From an uncultured Collinsella sp. (lineage in GTDB: Bacteria > Actinomycetota > Coriobacteriia > Coriobacteriales > Coriobacteriaceae): a stretch of 33,312 bases of DNA. Location of the stretch: the NCBI GenBank assembly GCA_934650095.1, contig CAKUFT010000019.1, positions 1-33,312 of the forward strand, in the 5' to 3' direction. The notes under the pieces are model-generated. The model saw nothing but the letters and a program-made list of their open reading frames with translations, was not told where the DNA came from and made no database searches. Position numbers and translations under genes: made by a program. Shown here one piece after another: positions 25,485 to 33,312 of this stretch (positions are counted from its first letter, which is position 1; each line of letters begins with the position of its first letter).

Positions 25485-28400
25485 CTACTCGATACCAAGC
25501 TTGGCGCAATAGGCTTCGAGGGCTTGTTCGAAGCAGGCGAGCGGGGCGCGAACCGTACCGGCGCCAACCTGACCGATACCTGCCTTCTTATGGGCGATGC
25601 CGGTGTTGATGATCGGGGTGATGCCGGTGGCGACAACCTTGCGGATATCGATGCCCAGGCAGGTGCCCTTGAAGTCCCACGTAGGAATAGCCCAGTTGGA
25701 GTTATGGGTCACGCAGATCTTCTCCATCTCGTTGGAGATGTTGAGGGCGTCCTCGAATCCACCGGCGCCGACAAAGCGGGTAACGCCGGGCGCCGCGACC
25801 ATAGCCATGCCACCGACACCGACGGTCTCGCAGATTGCGGAGTCGCCGTTATCCGGGCAACCGTCTTCTGCCGTGAAGCCCGTAAAGTAGAGACCGATCG
25901 GGGTGTTGACCGGAGCGGTGAACCACTGATCGCCCAGGCCAGAGACGCGCACGCCAAACTCATAGCCGTTGCGGGTCATCGTGGAGACAACACAGCCCTC
26001 CTGATCCTTGCGGACATAGTCGACGATCGACTTGCCCGTGGCCATCATCACGTTGAGGAAGAACTGGTCGGTATCGCACAGGAACTGGATGACGCGCTGC
26101 TTGGCATCCTCGGGAACATCGGTCTGGACGATGAGCGGAGCCATCTCCTTTACGAAGTTGAGCGTGGCGGCCATGTTGCGCTGGTGGAACTCGTCGCCCT
26201 GGGTGATGGCGCGGGCCATAAGGACGTTGAGGTTGATGCCGCCGTCGGAAAGTTTGAGGGCCTTTGCGAGAACAGGACCGAGTTCGTCGGCCATCCAGTG
26301 CAGGCGATCGACGACTTCCTGGCTATAGGCGCCAAAGCGCAGAACCTTGCCGATGCCCTCGTTCATGGTGCAGTAGGCAACCGTGTTGTCGACCGTGTTC
26401 ACGACCTCGAGAACGGCCATGTTGGCAGAGGTGATGCCGCCCATGGGGCCCACCGCATGGCAGTGATGGCACGGGATGAACTCGACCTCGCCAGACTCGA
26501 GCAGGGCAAGCGCTTCTTCCTCGGTCTGAGCCCAGCCCTCAAAGAGCGCGGCACCGATGCACGAACCCCTCATCGGGCCCTGCATGTTCTCCCAGGTGAT
26601 GGGAGGACCGGCATGAAGCAGCGTCTTTTTGGCGCGATTGAGCTCGGGGATAACATCCTTGGCGACCTTCACGTCCACAAGCTGCGGCTGAGACTCCTTA
26701 AAGCGCTGGCAGATGCGCTCGTTTGCCTCATCGATACCATCGATCTTATCGAGCTCGTTGAGCAGATGGATCATGCGCTTGTTGCCGCCTGCCTTGGGCT
26801 TCCAGGTGTACTGGACGCTCTGGGCACCGTACTTGCGCAGCGGCTCGTTGAAGCTCTCCACACCAACGTTGATAACGCGCGGCTTGGTGGTCAAAAGCTC
26901 CATGACGGCCTCAGAGGGCTCGGGCAGCGGGCTGTCGTCCTTGATCTCGTAAGGAACGACCTCACGGTCTTCCTCGACATAGTCGATACCCTTGAAAGCA
27001 AGCGCGGCGCGAACAGCGCGGGCGTTGCTGGACTCGACGATGGCACCGGCCTCGCGAAGAATTTCGACGGAGCGATCGTAATCTTGAGGATCGTGCTTGG
27101 TGCCCACAACGGTGCCGACGAACTTGACGTCGCGGCCCTCCGCCTTAGCGGCGGCAATGCACTCGGAAATGACCGGAGCGAGCTCGGAAGCCATATCGGG
27201 GTGGCAGCCGTAGCCGAGCACGCAATCGAACACGATGACGCCCGTGGTCTCCTTGGCAGCGTAATCGCGCATCATCTTGATACGAACCTCGGGATCAATC
27301 ATGGGATGCGGGCGACCCTGGGTATACACGTCGTCACCAAGGTCGATAACGTCATAGCCGCCATGGCGCAGCATGTAGCCGTCTTCCTTGATGATATGGC
27401 CGAGGTTCAGGGCCTCGGTGATCATCATGGCAGCCTCGCCGGCAAGGGTGCCGCCGGAATACAGGCCGATGACGGTCTTGTCCTCGCCGAGCGGAGTATC
27501 GACGGTGATATCGAGCGGCTCGGTGTAGTTCTTCTTGACGGCCTCACCACGAGCGAGGTCAACGGCGATGCGCGCGGTCTCCTCGAGGGTGTGGGCGAGG
27601 TAGACCTTGCCCTGGTGCGCCTCGGGTTTCTCGCCAATGAAGATGGCGACGACGGGCTTGGTGCACTTCTCCAGAAGATCGACAACCTCATCGCGAACCT
27701 CAGGCGCAGGCGGCTTGGAGATAACACAGATAACGTCGGTCGGATCATGATGCTCAAGAGCGACGATGGCGTCCTTGACGGTGACAGCGCCAACCTTCTC
27801 GTTAAGGTCGCGGCCGCCCGTGCCGATTGCGTGCACGCAGCCCTCGCCCAAGCGGTCGATTACGCAGGTGACCTCCTGGATACCGGTTCCAGAGGCACCA
27901 ACGATGCCGATGTTGCCGGGATTAATGACGTTGGTAAATGCCACAGGGACACTCGAGACGACGCCAGTGCCGCAGTCTGGACCCATAAAGAGCAGACCCT
28001 TTTCATGAGCCTTCTTCTTCAGGCGCACCTCATCCTCCAGGGGGACATTATCCGTAAAGGAGAAGACGTTGAGCCCCAGATCGAGCGCGCGTTCCAGCTC
28101 GGGAGCGGCATACTCGCCAGGAATGGAGAAGAGGGCCATATTGGCATCGGGAAGCATTGCCACGGCCTCTTCCCAGCTCGTCGCCTCGGCAGGGGCACCA
28201 GCAGCCTCTTTCTTTACCGAAAGGTCATTCAAGAATGCCTCGGCCTCGGCAAGCACCGTATCGATGACGTCTTCATCTTCGGTCTCAACAACGATGACCA
28301 TGTCACTCGGGCTTGCGGCAGCCGCCTCGTCAGTCAAAAGACCGGCGGCTTTGTAGATGTCTTTATTGGCATCGGTGCCCATCATAATCTGGCTTTGAAC

Positions 28401-28490
28401 AACACCATCAAGCGTATTGATTTTGTTAGTCAGCAGCATCAGGTTGATCGAATCTTGATAAGCATTCTGCTTAATAACCGTTTTGAGCAT
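25485..28490 (-). CDS. allFG: Oxamate carbamoyltransferase, fused AllF (FdrA) and AllG (DUF1116)
   Basis: This 1001-residue protein joins two subunits that are separate in E. coli (FdrA, about 555, and YlbE, about 419 residues). Residues 1-505 are FdrA-like, related to acyl-CoA synthetases. They have a CoA-binding-like Rossmann part with IGIVGASGTGIQEVT (194-208) and GTGGRDLNEKVG (223-234), then a ligase-like part with GLYSGGTLAGEA and VFDCVLGYGCHPD (420-432). Residues 506-535 look like a linker. Residues 536-1001 are DUF1116, with MRGSCIGAALFEGWA, a Cys/His group FIPCHHCHAVGPMGGITSANM-like (671-691) and VGVGGMAMVAAPG. With AllH it should phosphorolyse oxalurate to oxamate and carbamoyl phosphate. 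ATG 28490 has GAGGA upstream, and the gene heads the operon. Confidence 0.92.
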   Translation of the reverse strand: MLKTVIKQNAYQDSINLMLLTNKINTLDGVVQSQIMMGTDANKDIYKAAGLLTDEAAAASPSDMVIVVETEDEDVIDTVLAEAEAFLNDLSVKKEAAGAPAEATSWEEAVAMLPDANMALFSIPGEYAAPELERALDLGLNVFSFTDNVPLEDEVRLKKKAHEKGLLFMGPDCGTGVVSSVPVAFTNVINPGNIGIVGASGTGIQEVTCVIDRLGEGCVHAIGTGGRDLNEKVGAVTVKDAIVALEHHDPTDVICVISKPPAPEVRDEVVDLLEKCTKPVVAIFIGEKPEAHQGKVYLAHTLEETARIAVDLARGEAVKKNYTEPLDITVDTPLGEDKTVIGLYSGGTLAGEAAMMITEALNLGHIIKEDGYMLRHGGYDVIDLGDDVYTQGRPHPMIDPEVRIKMMRDYAAKETTGVIVFDCVLGYGCHPDMASELAPVISECIAAAKAEGRDVKFVGTVVGTKHDPQDYDRSVEILREAGAIVESSNARAVRAALAFKGIDYVEEDREVVPYEIKDDSPLPEPSEAVMELLTTKPRVINVGVESFNEPLRKYGAQSVQYTWKPKAGGNKRMIHLLNELDKIDGIDEANERICQRFKESQPQLVDVKVAKDVIPELNRAKKTLLHAGPPITWENMQGPMRGSCIGAALFEGWAQTEEEALALLESGEVEFIPCHHCHAVGPMGGITSANMAVLEVVNTVDNTVAYCTMNEGIGKVLRFGAYSQEVVDRLHWMADELGPVLAKALKLSDGGINLNVLMARAITQGDEFHQRNMAATLNFVKEMAPLIVQTDVPEDAKQRVIQFLCDTDQFFLNVMMATGKSIVDYVRKDQEGCVVSTMTRNGYEFGVRVSGLGDQWFTAPVNTPIGLYFTGFTAEDGCPDNGDSAICETVGVGGMAMVAAPGVTRFVGAGGFEDALNISNEMEKICVTHNSNWAIPTWDFKGTCLGIDIRKVVATGITPIINTGIAHKKAGIGQVGAGTVRAPLACFEQALEAYCAKLGIE

Positions 28491-28707
28491 TGAATCCTCC
28501 TCATCTCAAAAGGGATCGCCCTCGAATATCGAGATCTCTCAAACCCGGGAATCAAGGTCTCGATTTCGCATGATGAGATTTTTTCATCTGACGCTTTTGA
28601 AGTCTTGTTCCAAATTTCCAATTAAAAAAGGATTTCTTTATCCAAAGATGAAAGGCAACTATTTTTAACGCCCGTACACTAAATATGAGGACAAAGGAGT
28701 TGTGATT
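28491..28707. promoter_or_regulatory. Divergent promoter region of allFG and pucR
   Basis: This 217-base AT-rich spacer must hold promoters for both directions. Leftward, TTGATT, a 17-base gap and TCGATA (about 28556 down to 28528) is a possible promoter of the all operon. Short dyads are present (ATGAGAT/ATCT around 28571-28588). No strong large palindrome stands out as the PucR site. Confidence 0.45.
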
Positions 28708-30333
28708 ATGCTGGTTCAAGATATGCTGATTCTCCCATCATTTGAATCAGCGCGAGTTATCGCTGGCACCAACGGCCTTGGCAACGAGGTCACCAGCGCC
28801 ATGGTTCTCGAGGCCACTGATATCGAGAACTGGGGCAAGCGAGGACAGCTCATCATTTCGAGTTTCTATGCCCTCGAACACCTCACCCCTGCCGAAATTG
28901 CACGGTTCTTCACTAAGATGAGTTCGATTGGCATCGGTGCGGTCGCCTTTAAACCAGAACGGCTGCTCGCAAAGGCACCTCAGCAGATTATCGACTTGTG
29001 CAACGACCTGGATATCCCTCTTATCGAACTGAGGCCAAACATCAAATATGAGGCGATCCTCCTTGACGTCTTAGGGCACATCCTCAATTCGAACCTAACG
29101 CTTCTCAATCGCTTCTACGAAGTCCACAAGCACCTCATGGCGCTTGCGCTCAAGCAACCATCTATCCCCTATATTCTCAACACGCTGAAAAACACTCTCA
29201 AAAGCGACGTCACGTATCTGGACACGACACGCGACCGCCGGTTTTCGACAGATACCGAGCGCTCATCGTTCTCGGGCTACTCCTTTCAGCGAAAGGAGCC
29301 CAGCAAGTATCAAACGCATTCCTACTTTTCTGCATCTTTGTTCTACGACAAGGGATACGGTACAAAAAAGGGAAAAACCCTTTCCGAGCAAGCGCTTGCC
29401 GTGCGCATCCCCAGCTCAGACGGGGTTGACTACTATTTGATTATCCATCATGAAGGACAGGGGTTCACCCCACTCGACACCATGACCATCGAGAATATCG
29501 TCAGCCTGCTGCAGATGGAAATCTTGAAGCAAAACGCCATCAAGCAAAAGGTGTTCTTCCAAAACAACAACGTCGTTCATGACCTGTTGCTCGGTCGCTA
29601 TCCAAACAATGCGCGCGTTGATTCTGCACTGGCAACGCTCGGTATCGACCAATATCCACTCTATGAAGCCCTACTCGTTCATATCGATCTAGATGATCCG
29701 ACCGATATCGACCGCCAAGACGAAATCCACCAAGCGATCAGGCGCAAGCTGCGGACCATCTATCCGGGCATGGTTTATTTCATCAACGGAGACAGAGCCG
29801 TTTATCTGCATAACTTTCGCAGTGAGCTCTCGTCGATTGATATTAACGCCATCCAGGACGCCTTTGAAGACCTGCACTCCCGCTCAACGCTTCCACTCTT
29901 CTCGCATCTCATCACGCTCAGCGGAACGCATGACCGCTATTCGATCCCCAAAGCAAACGATGAGGTGCTCGACACCTATCGCCTGTTTGACCGATTCGAC
30001 CACCGCAATAAGAGTATTCGATATGACGATCTTGGCATCTATAAGCTCATGCTCGCCGCCGGCAACATAAATGATCTCGATTCCTTTATCGACCCCCGCA
30101 TCGCCTCGCTCGCTGCCGATCAACCCGAACTCTTCAAGACACTCCTGTCTCTTTGCAACAACGGCATCGACTATGGCAAGACCGCCAAAGAGCTTTTTGT
30201 TCATCCCAAGACGGTCCGCTATCGCATCGACCGTATCCGCGAGATTGCTGGCATCGACATCAAACAGCCCGACGACTACCTACAGGTCATTTTTGCCGAA
30301 AAGGTCTACCGTATTTCCGCCGAACACCACTAG
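28708..30333 (+). CDS. PucR-family transcriptional regulator
   Basis: This 541-residue protein has an N-terminal PucR domain (about residues 5-130; VTSAMVLEATDIENWGKRGQLIISSFYAL). A middle GGDEF-like/CdaR region follows (about 290-400). It ends in a C-terminal PucR-type helix-turn-helix (about 470-530; LLSLCNNGIDYGKTAKELFVHPKTVRYRIDRIREI). PucR proteins control purine and allantoin catabolism in Bacillus and relatives, which fits its divergent position to the all operon. I chose ATG 28708 because GGAG lies eight bases upstream; a GTG at 28702 is too close to the same site. The alpha/beta hydrolase gene begins nine bases after its stop. Confidence 0.93.
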   Translation: MLVQDMLILPSFESARVIAGTNGLGNEVTSAMVLEATDIENWGKRGQLIISSFYALEHLTPAEIARFFTKMSSIGIGAVAFKPERLLAKAPQQIIDLCNDLDIPLIELRPNIKYEAILLDVLGHILNSNLTLLNRFYEVHKHLMALALKQPSIPYILNTLKNTLKSDVTYLDTTRDRRFSTDTERSSFSGYSFQRKEPSKYQTHSYFSASLFYDKGYGTKKGKTLSEQALAVRIPSSDGVDYYLIIHHEGQGFTPLDTMTIENIVSLLQMEILKQNAIKQKVFFQNNNVVHDLLLGRYPNNARVDSALATLGIDQYPLYEALLVHIDLDDPTDIDRQDEIHQAIRRKLRTIYPGMVYFINGDRAVYLHNFRSELSSIDINAIQDAFEDLHSRSTLPLFSHLITLSGTHDRYSIPKANDEVLDTYRLFDRFDHRNKSIRYDDLGIYKLMLAAGNINDLDSFIDPRIASLAADQPELFKTLLSLCNNGIDYGKTAKELFVHPKTVRYRIDRIREIAGIDIKQPDDYLQVIFAEKVYRISAEHH

Positions 30334-30342
30334 GGGGCCATC

Positions 30343-31191
30343 TTGATCGACCACGAACTCCTTTCCATTCACCGTCCGTCCCCGTCTGTCGACCGCCATA
30401 TAGCTATCATGTACCTCCATGGCGGCGGCTTGCTTTATGGTGATCGAGACGATCTACCGCATGTTTACGTGCAGATGCTCACGCAAGCAGGCTACACATT
30501 GGTGTGCGTGGACTACCCGCTTGCGCCCGAAACAACATACGCTGGCATTATCAAATCGCTCCTCGCCACGCTCCGCATCACGTTGGCACGTTCGATTGCT
30601 GAGGGCGAATTTGCAGGCTACCTTCTGTTCGGACGCTCTGCAGGCGCAAATCTCGCCCTCGTTCTCGCTCGACAAATCGCGGCCGATGCAAGTCTCCCCG
30701 ACCCCCTGGGGATTATCGATTTCTACGGCTATTACGATCTGACCGACAGCGCATTCTACCTCCCCGCGAAGGCATACACAAAACTCCCCCTTGTTGACAG
30801 GCAGACCGTTCAATCGATTGTCGGCAGCTCCAGTAGCCTGCCGACATCGGGTCCGAAAGCAACGCGTTTTGCCTTGTATATTTATGCTCGCCAACACGAA
30901 GGAACTTGGCTTGAATTGATGGGGCTCGATGGAAAATCATCGGAACGCGATGCCCGTACTTGGTCGCTCACCGATGAGAACATTACCGGCCTCCAACCGC
31001 TCTTTATCGCCGCAAGCAGCGGTGACGAAGATGTACCCCTTCGCATATCAAAAATACTCAAACGCAAAGCCACGTCAGCAACTATGAAAACGGTTTATTA
31101 TCTTCCGCATGATTTTGATCGCGATACGTCAAAAACAGAGGGAGCCGAAACTTATCGAGCGCTTATCGCCTGGATTGACGGAATCCTGTAG
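30343..31191 (+). CDS. Alpha/beta hydrolase (HSL-type), co-translated with pucR
   Basis: This 282-residue cytosolic hydrolase is of the hormone-sensitive-lipase type. HGGG (26-29) is the oxyanion hole, DYPLAPE (57-63) follows, and Ser99 is the nucleophile in GRSAG. An acidic residue in SGDEDVP (Asp228 or Asp230) and His256 (LPHDFD) complete the triad. The start is a TTG at 30343: AGGGGG lies five bases upstream, directly after the pucR stop at 30333, and no ATG near the family start exists. Such enzymes cleave esters or sometimes amides. No member is known to me in the ureidoglycolate pathway; location suggests it acts on a precursor or on the inducer. Confidence 0.85.
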   Translation: MIDHELLSIHRPSPSVDRHIAIMYLHGGGLLYGDRDDLPHVYVQMLTQAGYTLVCVDYPLAPETTYAGIIKSLLATLRITLARSIAEGEFAGYLLFGRSAGANLALVLARQIAADASLPDPLGIIDFYGYYDLTDSAFYLPAKAYTKLPLVDRQTVQSIVGSSSSLPTSGPKATRFALYIYARQHEGTWLELMGLDGKSSERDARTWSLTDENITGLQPLFIAASSGDEDVPLRISKILKRKATSATMKTVYYLPHDFDRDTSKTEGAETYRALIAWIDGIL

Positions 31192-31220
31192 AGGATTGAA
31201 AACAAAGCATAATTGACGTC

Positions 31221-31289
31221 AAGCTACCTCTTGCGACGACGGCCGAATTGTAAACGCTAATCTGGCCGTCAGCGCAAAAGGTAGCTTTT
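31221..31289 (+). terminator. Terminator after the pucR-hydrolase pair
   Basis: AAGCTACCT (31221-31229) pairs with AGGTAGCTT (31279-31287). Inner pairings are TTGCG/CGCAA and GACGGCC/GGCCGTC around a 19-base loop. TTTTC completes the 3' side. The long stem separates this unit from the next dehydrogenase gene. Confidence 0.7.
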
Positions 31290-31339
31290 CTGCGCAACCA
31301 ACGTTACCTTTTCAAAGTGGAATCGAAAGGAAGCACACT

Positions 31340-32296
31340 GTGAAAATCGCACTGCTCGAGCCGCTAGGCGTACCCACGCAAACCATTGACGAGCTCGCCG
31401 CCCCGCTCAAGGAGGCTGGCCACGAGTTTGTCTACTTTGACAGCAAGACCACCGATCCGGCCGAGCTTGCCCGCCGCAGTGAGGGCGCCGAGGTCGTCAT
31501 GATCGCCAACAACCCCTACCCTGCCGAGGTCGTCGCCGGCGCCGACGCGCTCAAGATGATCGCCGTCGCCTTCACCGGCATCGATCACGTGGGGCTTTTC
31601 GCCTGCCGCGAGCGCGGTGTTGAGGTGCGCAACTGTGCCGGCTACTCCGACGTGAGCGTGGCCGAGCTTACCCTTGGCCTTACTATCGACGTGCTGCGCA
31701 AGGTGGGTGCTGCCGATGCCGCCGTTCGCGCCGGCCAGACGAGCGCCGGCCTTGTGGGCACCGAGATCTGCGGCAAGACCGTAGGCATCGTGGGCTGCGG
31801 CAAGATCGGCTGCGCCACGGGTCGCCTCTTTAAGGCCTTTGGCGCTCGCGTGCTGGGCTATGCCCGCCACGAGCACCCCGAGGCGGCCGAGGCAGGCATT
31901 GAGCAGGTCTCTCTGGAGCAGCTGCTCGCCGAATCCGATATCGTGAGCCTGCACCTGCCCAACAACAACGCCACGCGCAAGAGCTTTGGTGCCGAGCAGT
32001 TTGCCCAGATGAAGGACGGCGCCGTCTTTATCAACTGCGCTCGCGGCGCCATCGTGGATAACGATGCCCTCGCCCAGGCGCTCAACGACGGCAAGCTCGC
32101 CGGTGCCGGTATCGACGTCTTTGATATGGAGCCGCCGATTCCTGCCGACTACGCCCTCGTCAACGCCAAGAACTGCATCTTTACGCCGCACGTTGGCTTC
32201 CTTACGCACGAGGCCATGGAGCGCCGCGCCAAGATCGAGTTCGACAACGTTGTCGCCTTCGTTGAGGGCCGCGCGCAGAACGTCTGCGAGCTGTAA
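31340..32296 (+). CDS. D-2-hydroxyacid dehydrogenase, NAD-dependent
   Basis: This 318-residue protein is a second member of the D-isomer 2-hydroxyacid dehydrogenase family and differs clearly from the one at 19711. The Rossmann loop is GCGKIG (152-157). The catalytic residues are Arg235 (INCARG), Glu264 (FDMEPP) and His284 (FTPHVGF). Start is GTG 31340 with AAAGGAAG six bases upstream, which gives MKIALLEPLG. The gene is more GC-rich than pucR and its partner, lies behind their terminator and ends in its own strong hairpin, so it is probably an independent unit. The substrate is unknown. Confidence 0.9.
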   Translation: MKIALLEPLGVPTQTIDELAAPLKEAGHEFVYFDSKTTDPAELARRSEGAEVVMIANNPYPAEVVAGADALKMIAVAFTGIDHVGLFACRERGVEVRNCAGYSDVSVAELTLGLTIDVLRKVGAADAAVRAGQTSAGLVGTEICGKTVGIVGCGKIGCATGRLFKAFGARVLGYARHEHPEAAEAGIEQVSLEQLLAESDIVSLHLPNNNATRKSFGAEQFAQMKDGAVFINCARGAIVDNDALAQALNDGKLAGAGIDVFDMEPPIPADYALVNAKNCIFTPHVGFLTHEAMERRAKIEFDNVVAFVEGRAQNVCEL

Positions 32297-32311
32297 CGCA
32301 TGCTCGATACG

Positions 32312-32360
32312 AAAAGTGGCGGGCTCGTCGGGTTGGTTTCCCGGCGAGCCCGCCACTTTT
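32312..32360. terminator. Bidirectional terminator between convergent genes
   Basis: Arms 32312-32332 and 32340-32360 pair over 21 positions with one mismatch (core GTGGCGGGCTCG / CGAGCCCGCCAC) around a 7-base loop. AAAA and TTTT lie at the ends in both orientations. It serves the rightward dehydrogenase and the leftward nitroreductase. Confidence 0.9.
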
Positions 32361-32399
32361 ATGTCCTTGCAAGTTGCCCGGATGGGCTGTCGATAAGGC

Positions 32400-32921
32400 C
32401 TACTCGTCCCAGGTCACAAACGACCAGTCAGCATCGGCCTTGGTGTGATAGGTGGGATGGCTGTGGATCTGGCCCACCAGCAGCACCGCCTCGAGCTCGT
32501 AGCCATTCTCGACGCCGAGCACCTGGCGCGCGTAATCGCTCGAAGCACCGCCGTCGTTTGCCTCGCGTAGACGGCTCTGGATCCACACGCTACCAAGGCC
32601 CAGGTCATCGGCCATAACGTGCATGTTCTCCATGGCGATGGAGCAGTCCTCCACCCAGGTATCGGACACGCCCGGATCGCCGAAAACCGCGATAGCGGCG
32701 CCGGCGGTCTTAAACGCAGCCGGAGCGGGCTTGCGCATACCGGAGAGAGCCTCGAGTTTCTCGGGGTCGGTCGCGACCACAAAACGCCACGGCTTCTTGC
32801 CCTTGCCCGTGGGGCCAATGAGACCGGCAGTCAGAATCTTCTCGAGCTCCTTGCGGCTCACCGGCTCACCCGTATACGAACGAACGCTGCGGCGCTTCAT
32901 CAAGATGTCCATTAAAGCCAT
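32400..32921 (-). CDS. Nitroreductase-family FMN oxidoreductase
   Basis: This 173-residue protein is a short nitroreductase. RRSVRSYTGEPVSRKELEKIL (residues 10-30) is the family start that binds FMN phosphate, and KKPWRFVV (42-49) follows. AMENMHVMADDLGLGSVWIQ is the conserved helix and strand near the flavin. LLVGQIHSHPTYHTK lies at the C-terminus. It should reduce nitro- or quinone-type compounds with NAD(P)H in the cytosol. I chose ATG 32921 because of the strong AAAGGAGG upstream; the frame runs open to 33014 through non-family sequence. Confidence 0.92.
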   Translation of the reverse strand: MALMDILMKRRSVRSYTGEPVSRKELEKILTAGLIGPTGKGKKPWRFVVATDPEKLEALSGMRKPAPAAFKTAGAAIAVFGDPGVSDTWVEDCSIAMENMHVMADDLGLGSVWIQSRLREANDGGASSDYARQVLGVENGYELEAVLLVGQIHSHPTYHTKADADWSFVTWDE

Positions 32922-33077
32922 CGTGTCCTCCTTTGTCGGTAGAATGCCATCCTTATTGTGGACCGATGGACGGCGAGCTGGTATATCCACTGTGGATAGA
33001 AATCTATCGACCAATTGCCTTTAACAGGCAAGGGGTCTAAACCCAAGCGCCATATCCATCGCCAGTGGACAAACAAG

Positions 33078-33145
33078 ATTGATGCAAACAAACCTGACCC
33101 CTTTGCACCACTTGGTGCATGGGGGTCAGGTTTGTTTGCATCAAT
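33078..33145. repeat. Long palindromic element with perfect 24-bp arms
   Basis: Arms 33078-33101 and 33122-33145 are exact inverse complements (starting ATTGATGCAAAC, ending CCTGACCCC). The 20-base centre holds a GCACCA/TGGTGC mini-stem. The layout equals that of the element at 17008-17076, with unrelated sequence. It is probably a dispersed, non-autonomous palindromic repeat. Confidence 0.75.
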
Positions 33146-33148
33146 ACA

Positions 33149-33187
33149 ACAAGGGGGCAAAGCCGCTGTCGACCTTGCCCCTTGTTC
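33149..33187 (-). terminator. Hairpin downstream of the last, partial gene
   Basis: AACAAGGGG and CCCCTTGTT pair (about 33149-33186) with further partial pairing of the adjacent CAAAG/CCTTG bases. It lies about 25 bases past the stop of the leftward gene at 33211. No strong T-run was seen. Confidence 0.45.
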
Positions 33188-33210
33188 GTCGATTAAACTA
33201 TTCGCCTGAA

Positions 33211-33312
33211 CTACTCATCCATGAGGTAGTAGTGACCCAGTGCGTCGGCGCCCAGAATGGCGTTTGCGACCATCTCGGGCGTCACCTCAAACGGCATGTT
33301 GCACATGGTGTC
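33211..33312 (-). CDS. C-terminal end of an unidentified protein, runs off the window
   Basis: The minus-strand frame is open from the window edge to the TAG at 33211 and gives 33 residues, including NMPFEVTPEMVANAIL and a GHYYLMDE ending. Codon use is like that of the neighbouring genes. I do not recognise the family from so short a piece. Confidence 0.55.
   Translation of the reverse strand, partial: DTMCNMPFEVTPEMVANAILGADALGHYYLMDE

Larger units (their letters stand above)
32922..33210. other. 289-base intergenic region with several palindromes
   Basis: It contains a 15-bp near-perfect palindrome, TATCCAC-T-GTGGATA (32984-32998), upstream of the nitroreductase gene and a small TTGCCT/AGGCAA hairpin near 33015. 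It also holds the long element at 33078-33145 and a terminator-like hairpin after it. No gene was recognised. Confidence 0.5.

Noticed and set aside
25524..28493. Very long open frame on the plus strand, opposite the AllFG fusion
   Set aside because: It mirrors the codon pattern of the GC-rich minus-strand gene, has no ribosome-binding site and shows no family sequence. It is a shadow frame.

Overview
The window looks like chromosome of a GC-rich anaerobic gut actinobacterium of the class Coriobacteriia, most likely Collinsella or a close relative. I infer this from the GC-rich codon use, the strong Shine-Dalgarno sites, the GntR-controlled sugar PTS, an orphan polyferredoxin and the fermentative gene content. 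No sequence search was run, so the genus is an inference.

Layout. 1-1869 is the 3' part of a divergent topoisomerase subunit A (ParC/GyrA family). 1968-5137 holds a DUF4143 ATPase, a small iron-sulfur flavodoxin-like reductase and an LPXTG surface protein. 5253-6130 is a scar made of an N-terminally truncated DUF4405 membrane cytochrome and the C-terminal half of an Abi-like protein. 6508-11574 is mostly housekeeping: guaA, ansA, a small XRE regulator divergent from a degenerate HAD-like protein across a perfect palindrome, and a ychF-DUF1648 pair. 11702-16999 is a sugar locus: a GH4 6-phospho-glucosidase and a PTS EIICB leftward, and a zinc polyol-type dehydrogenase and a GntR/UTRA regulator rightward, with repeated operator-like 14-mers between them. 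17129-18382 is a four-cluster 4Fe-4S protein.

18717-28490 is the most striking part: one leftward run of eight genes. In order of transcription they are a 1001-residue AllF(FdrA)-AllG(DUF1116) fusion, AllH (DUF2877), two paralogous carboxylate:cation symporters, AllD ureidoglycolate dehydrogenase, a hydroxypyruvate-reductase-like dehydrogenase, and carbamate kinase. A PucR-type purine-catabolism regulator is divergent from it at 28708. Together these encode ureidoglycolate -> oxalurate -> oxamate + carbamoyl phosphate -> ATP + NH3 + CO2. No allantoinase, allantoate amidohydrolase or ureidoglycine enzyme is seen in the window, so the cell may feed on an imported late allantoin intermediate. 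The second dehydrogenase could serve as the NADH sink. An alpha/beta hydrolase is almost certainly co-translated with pucR and has no known role in this pathway.

31340-33312 holds a second D-2-hydroxyacid dehydrogenase, a nitroreductase, a long palindromic element, and the last codons of a leftward gene that runs off the window. No rRNA, tRNA, CRISPR array, transposase or integrase was seen.
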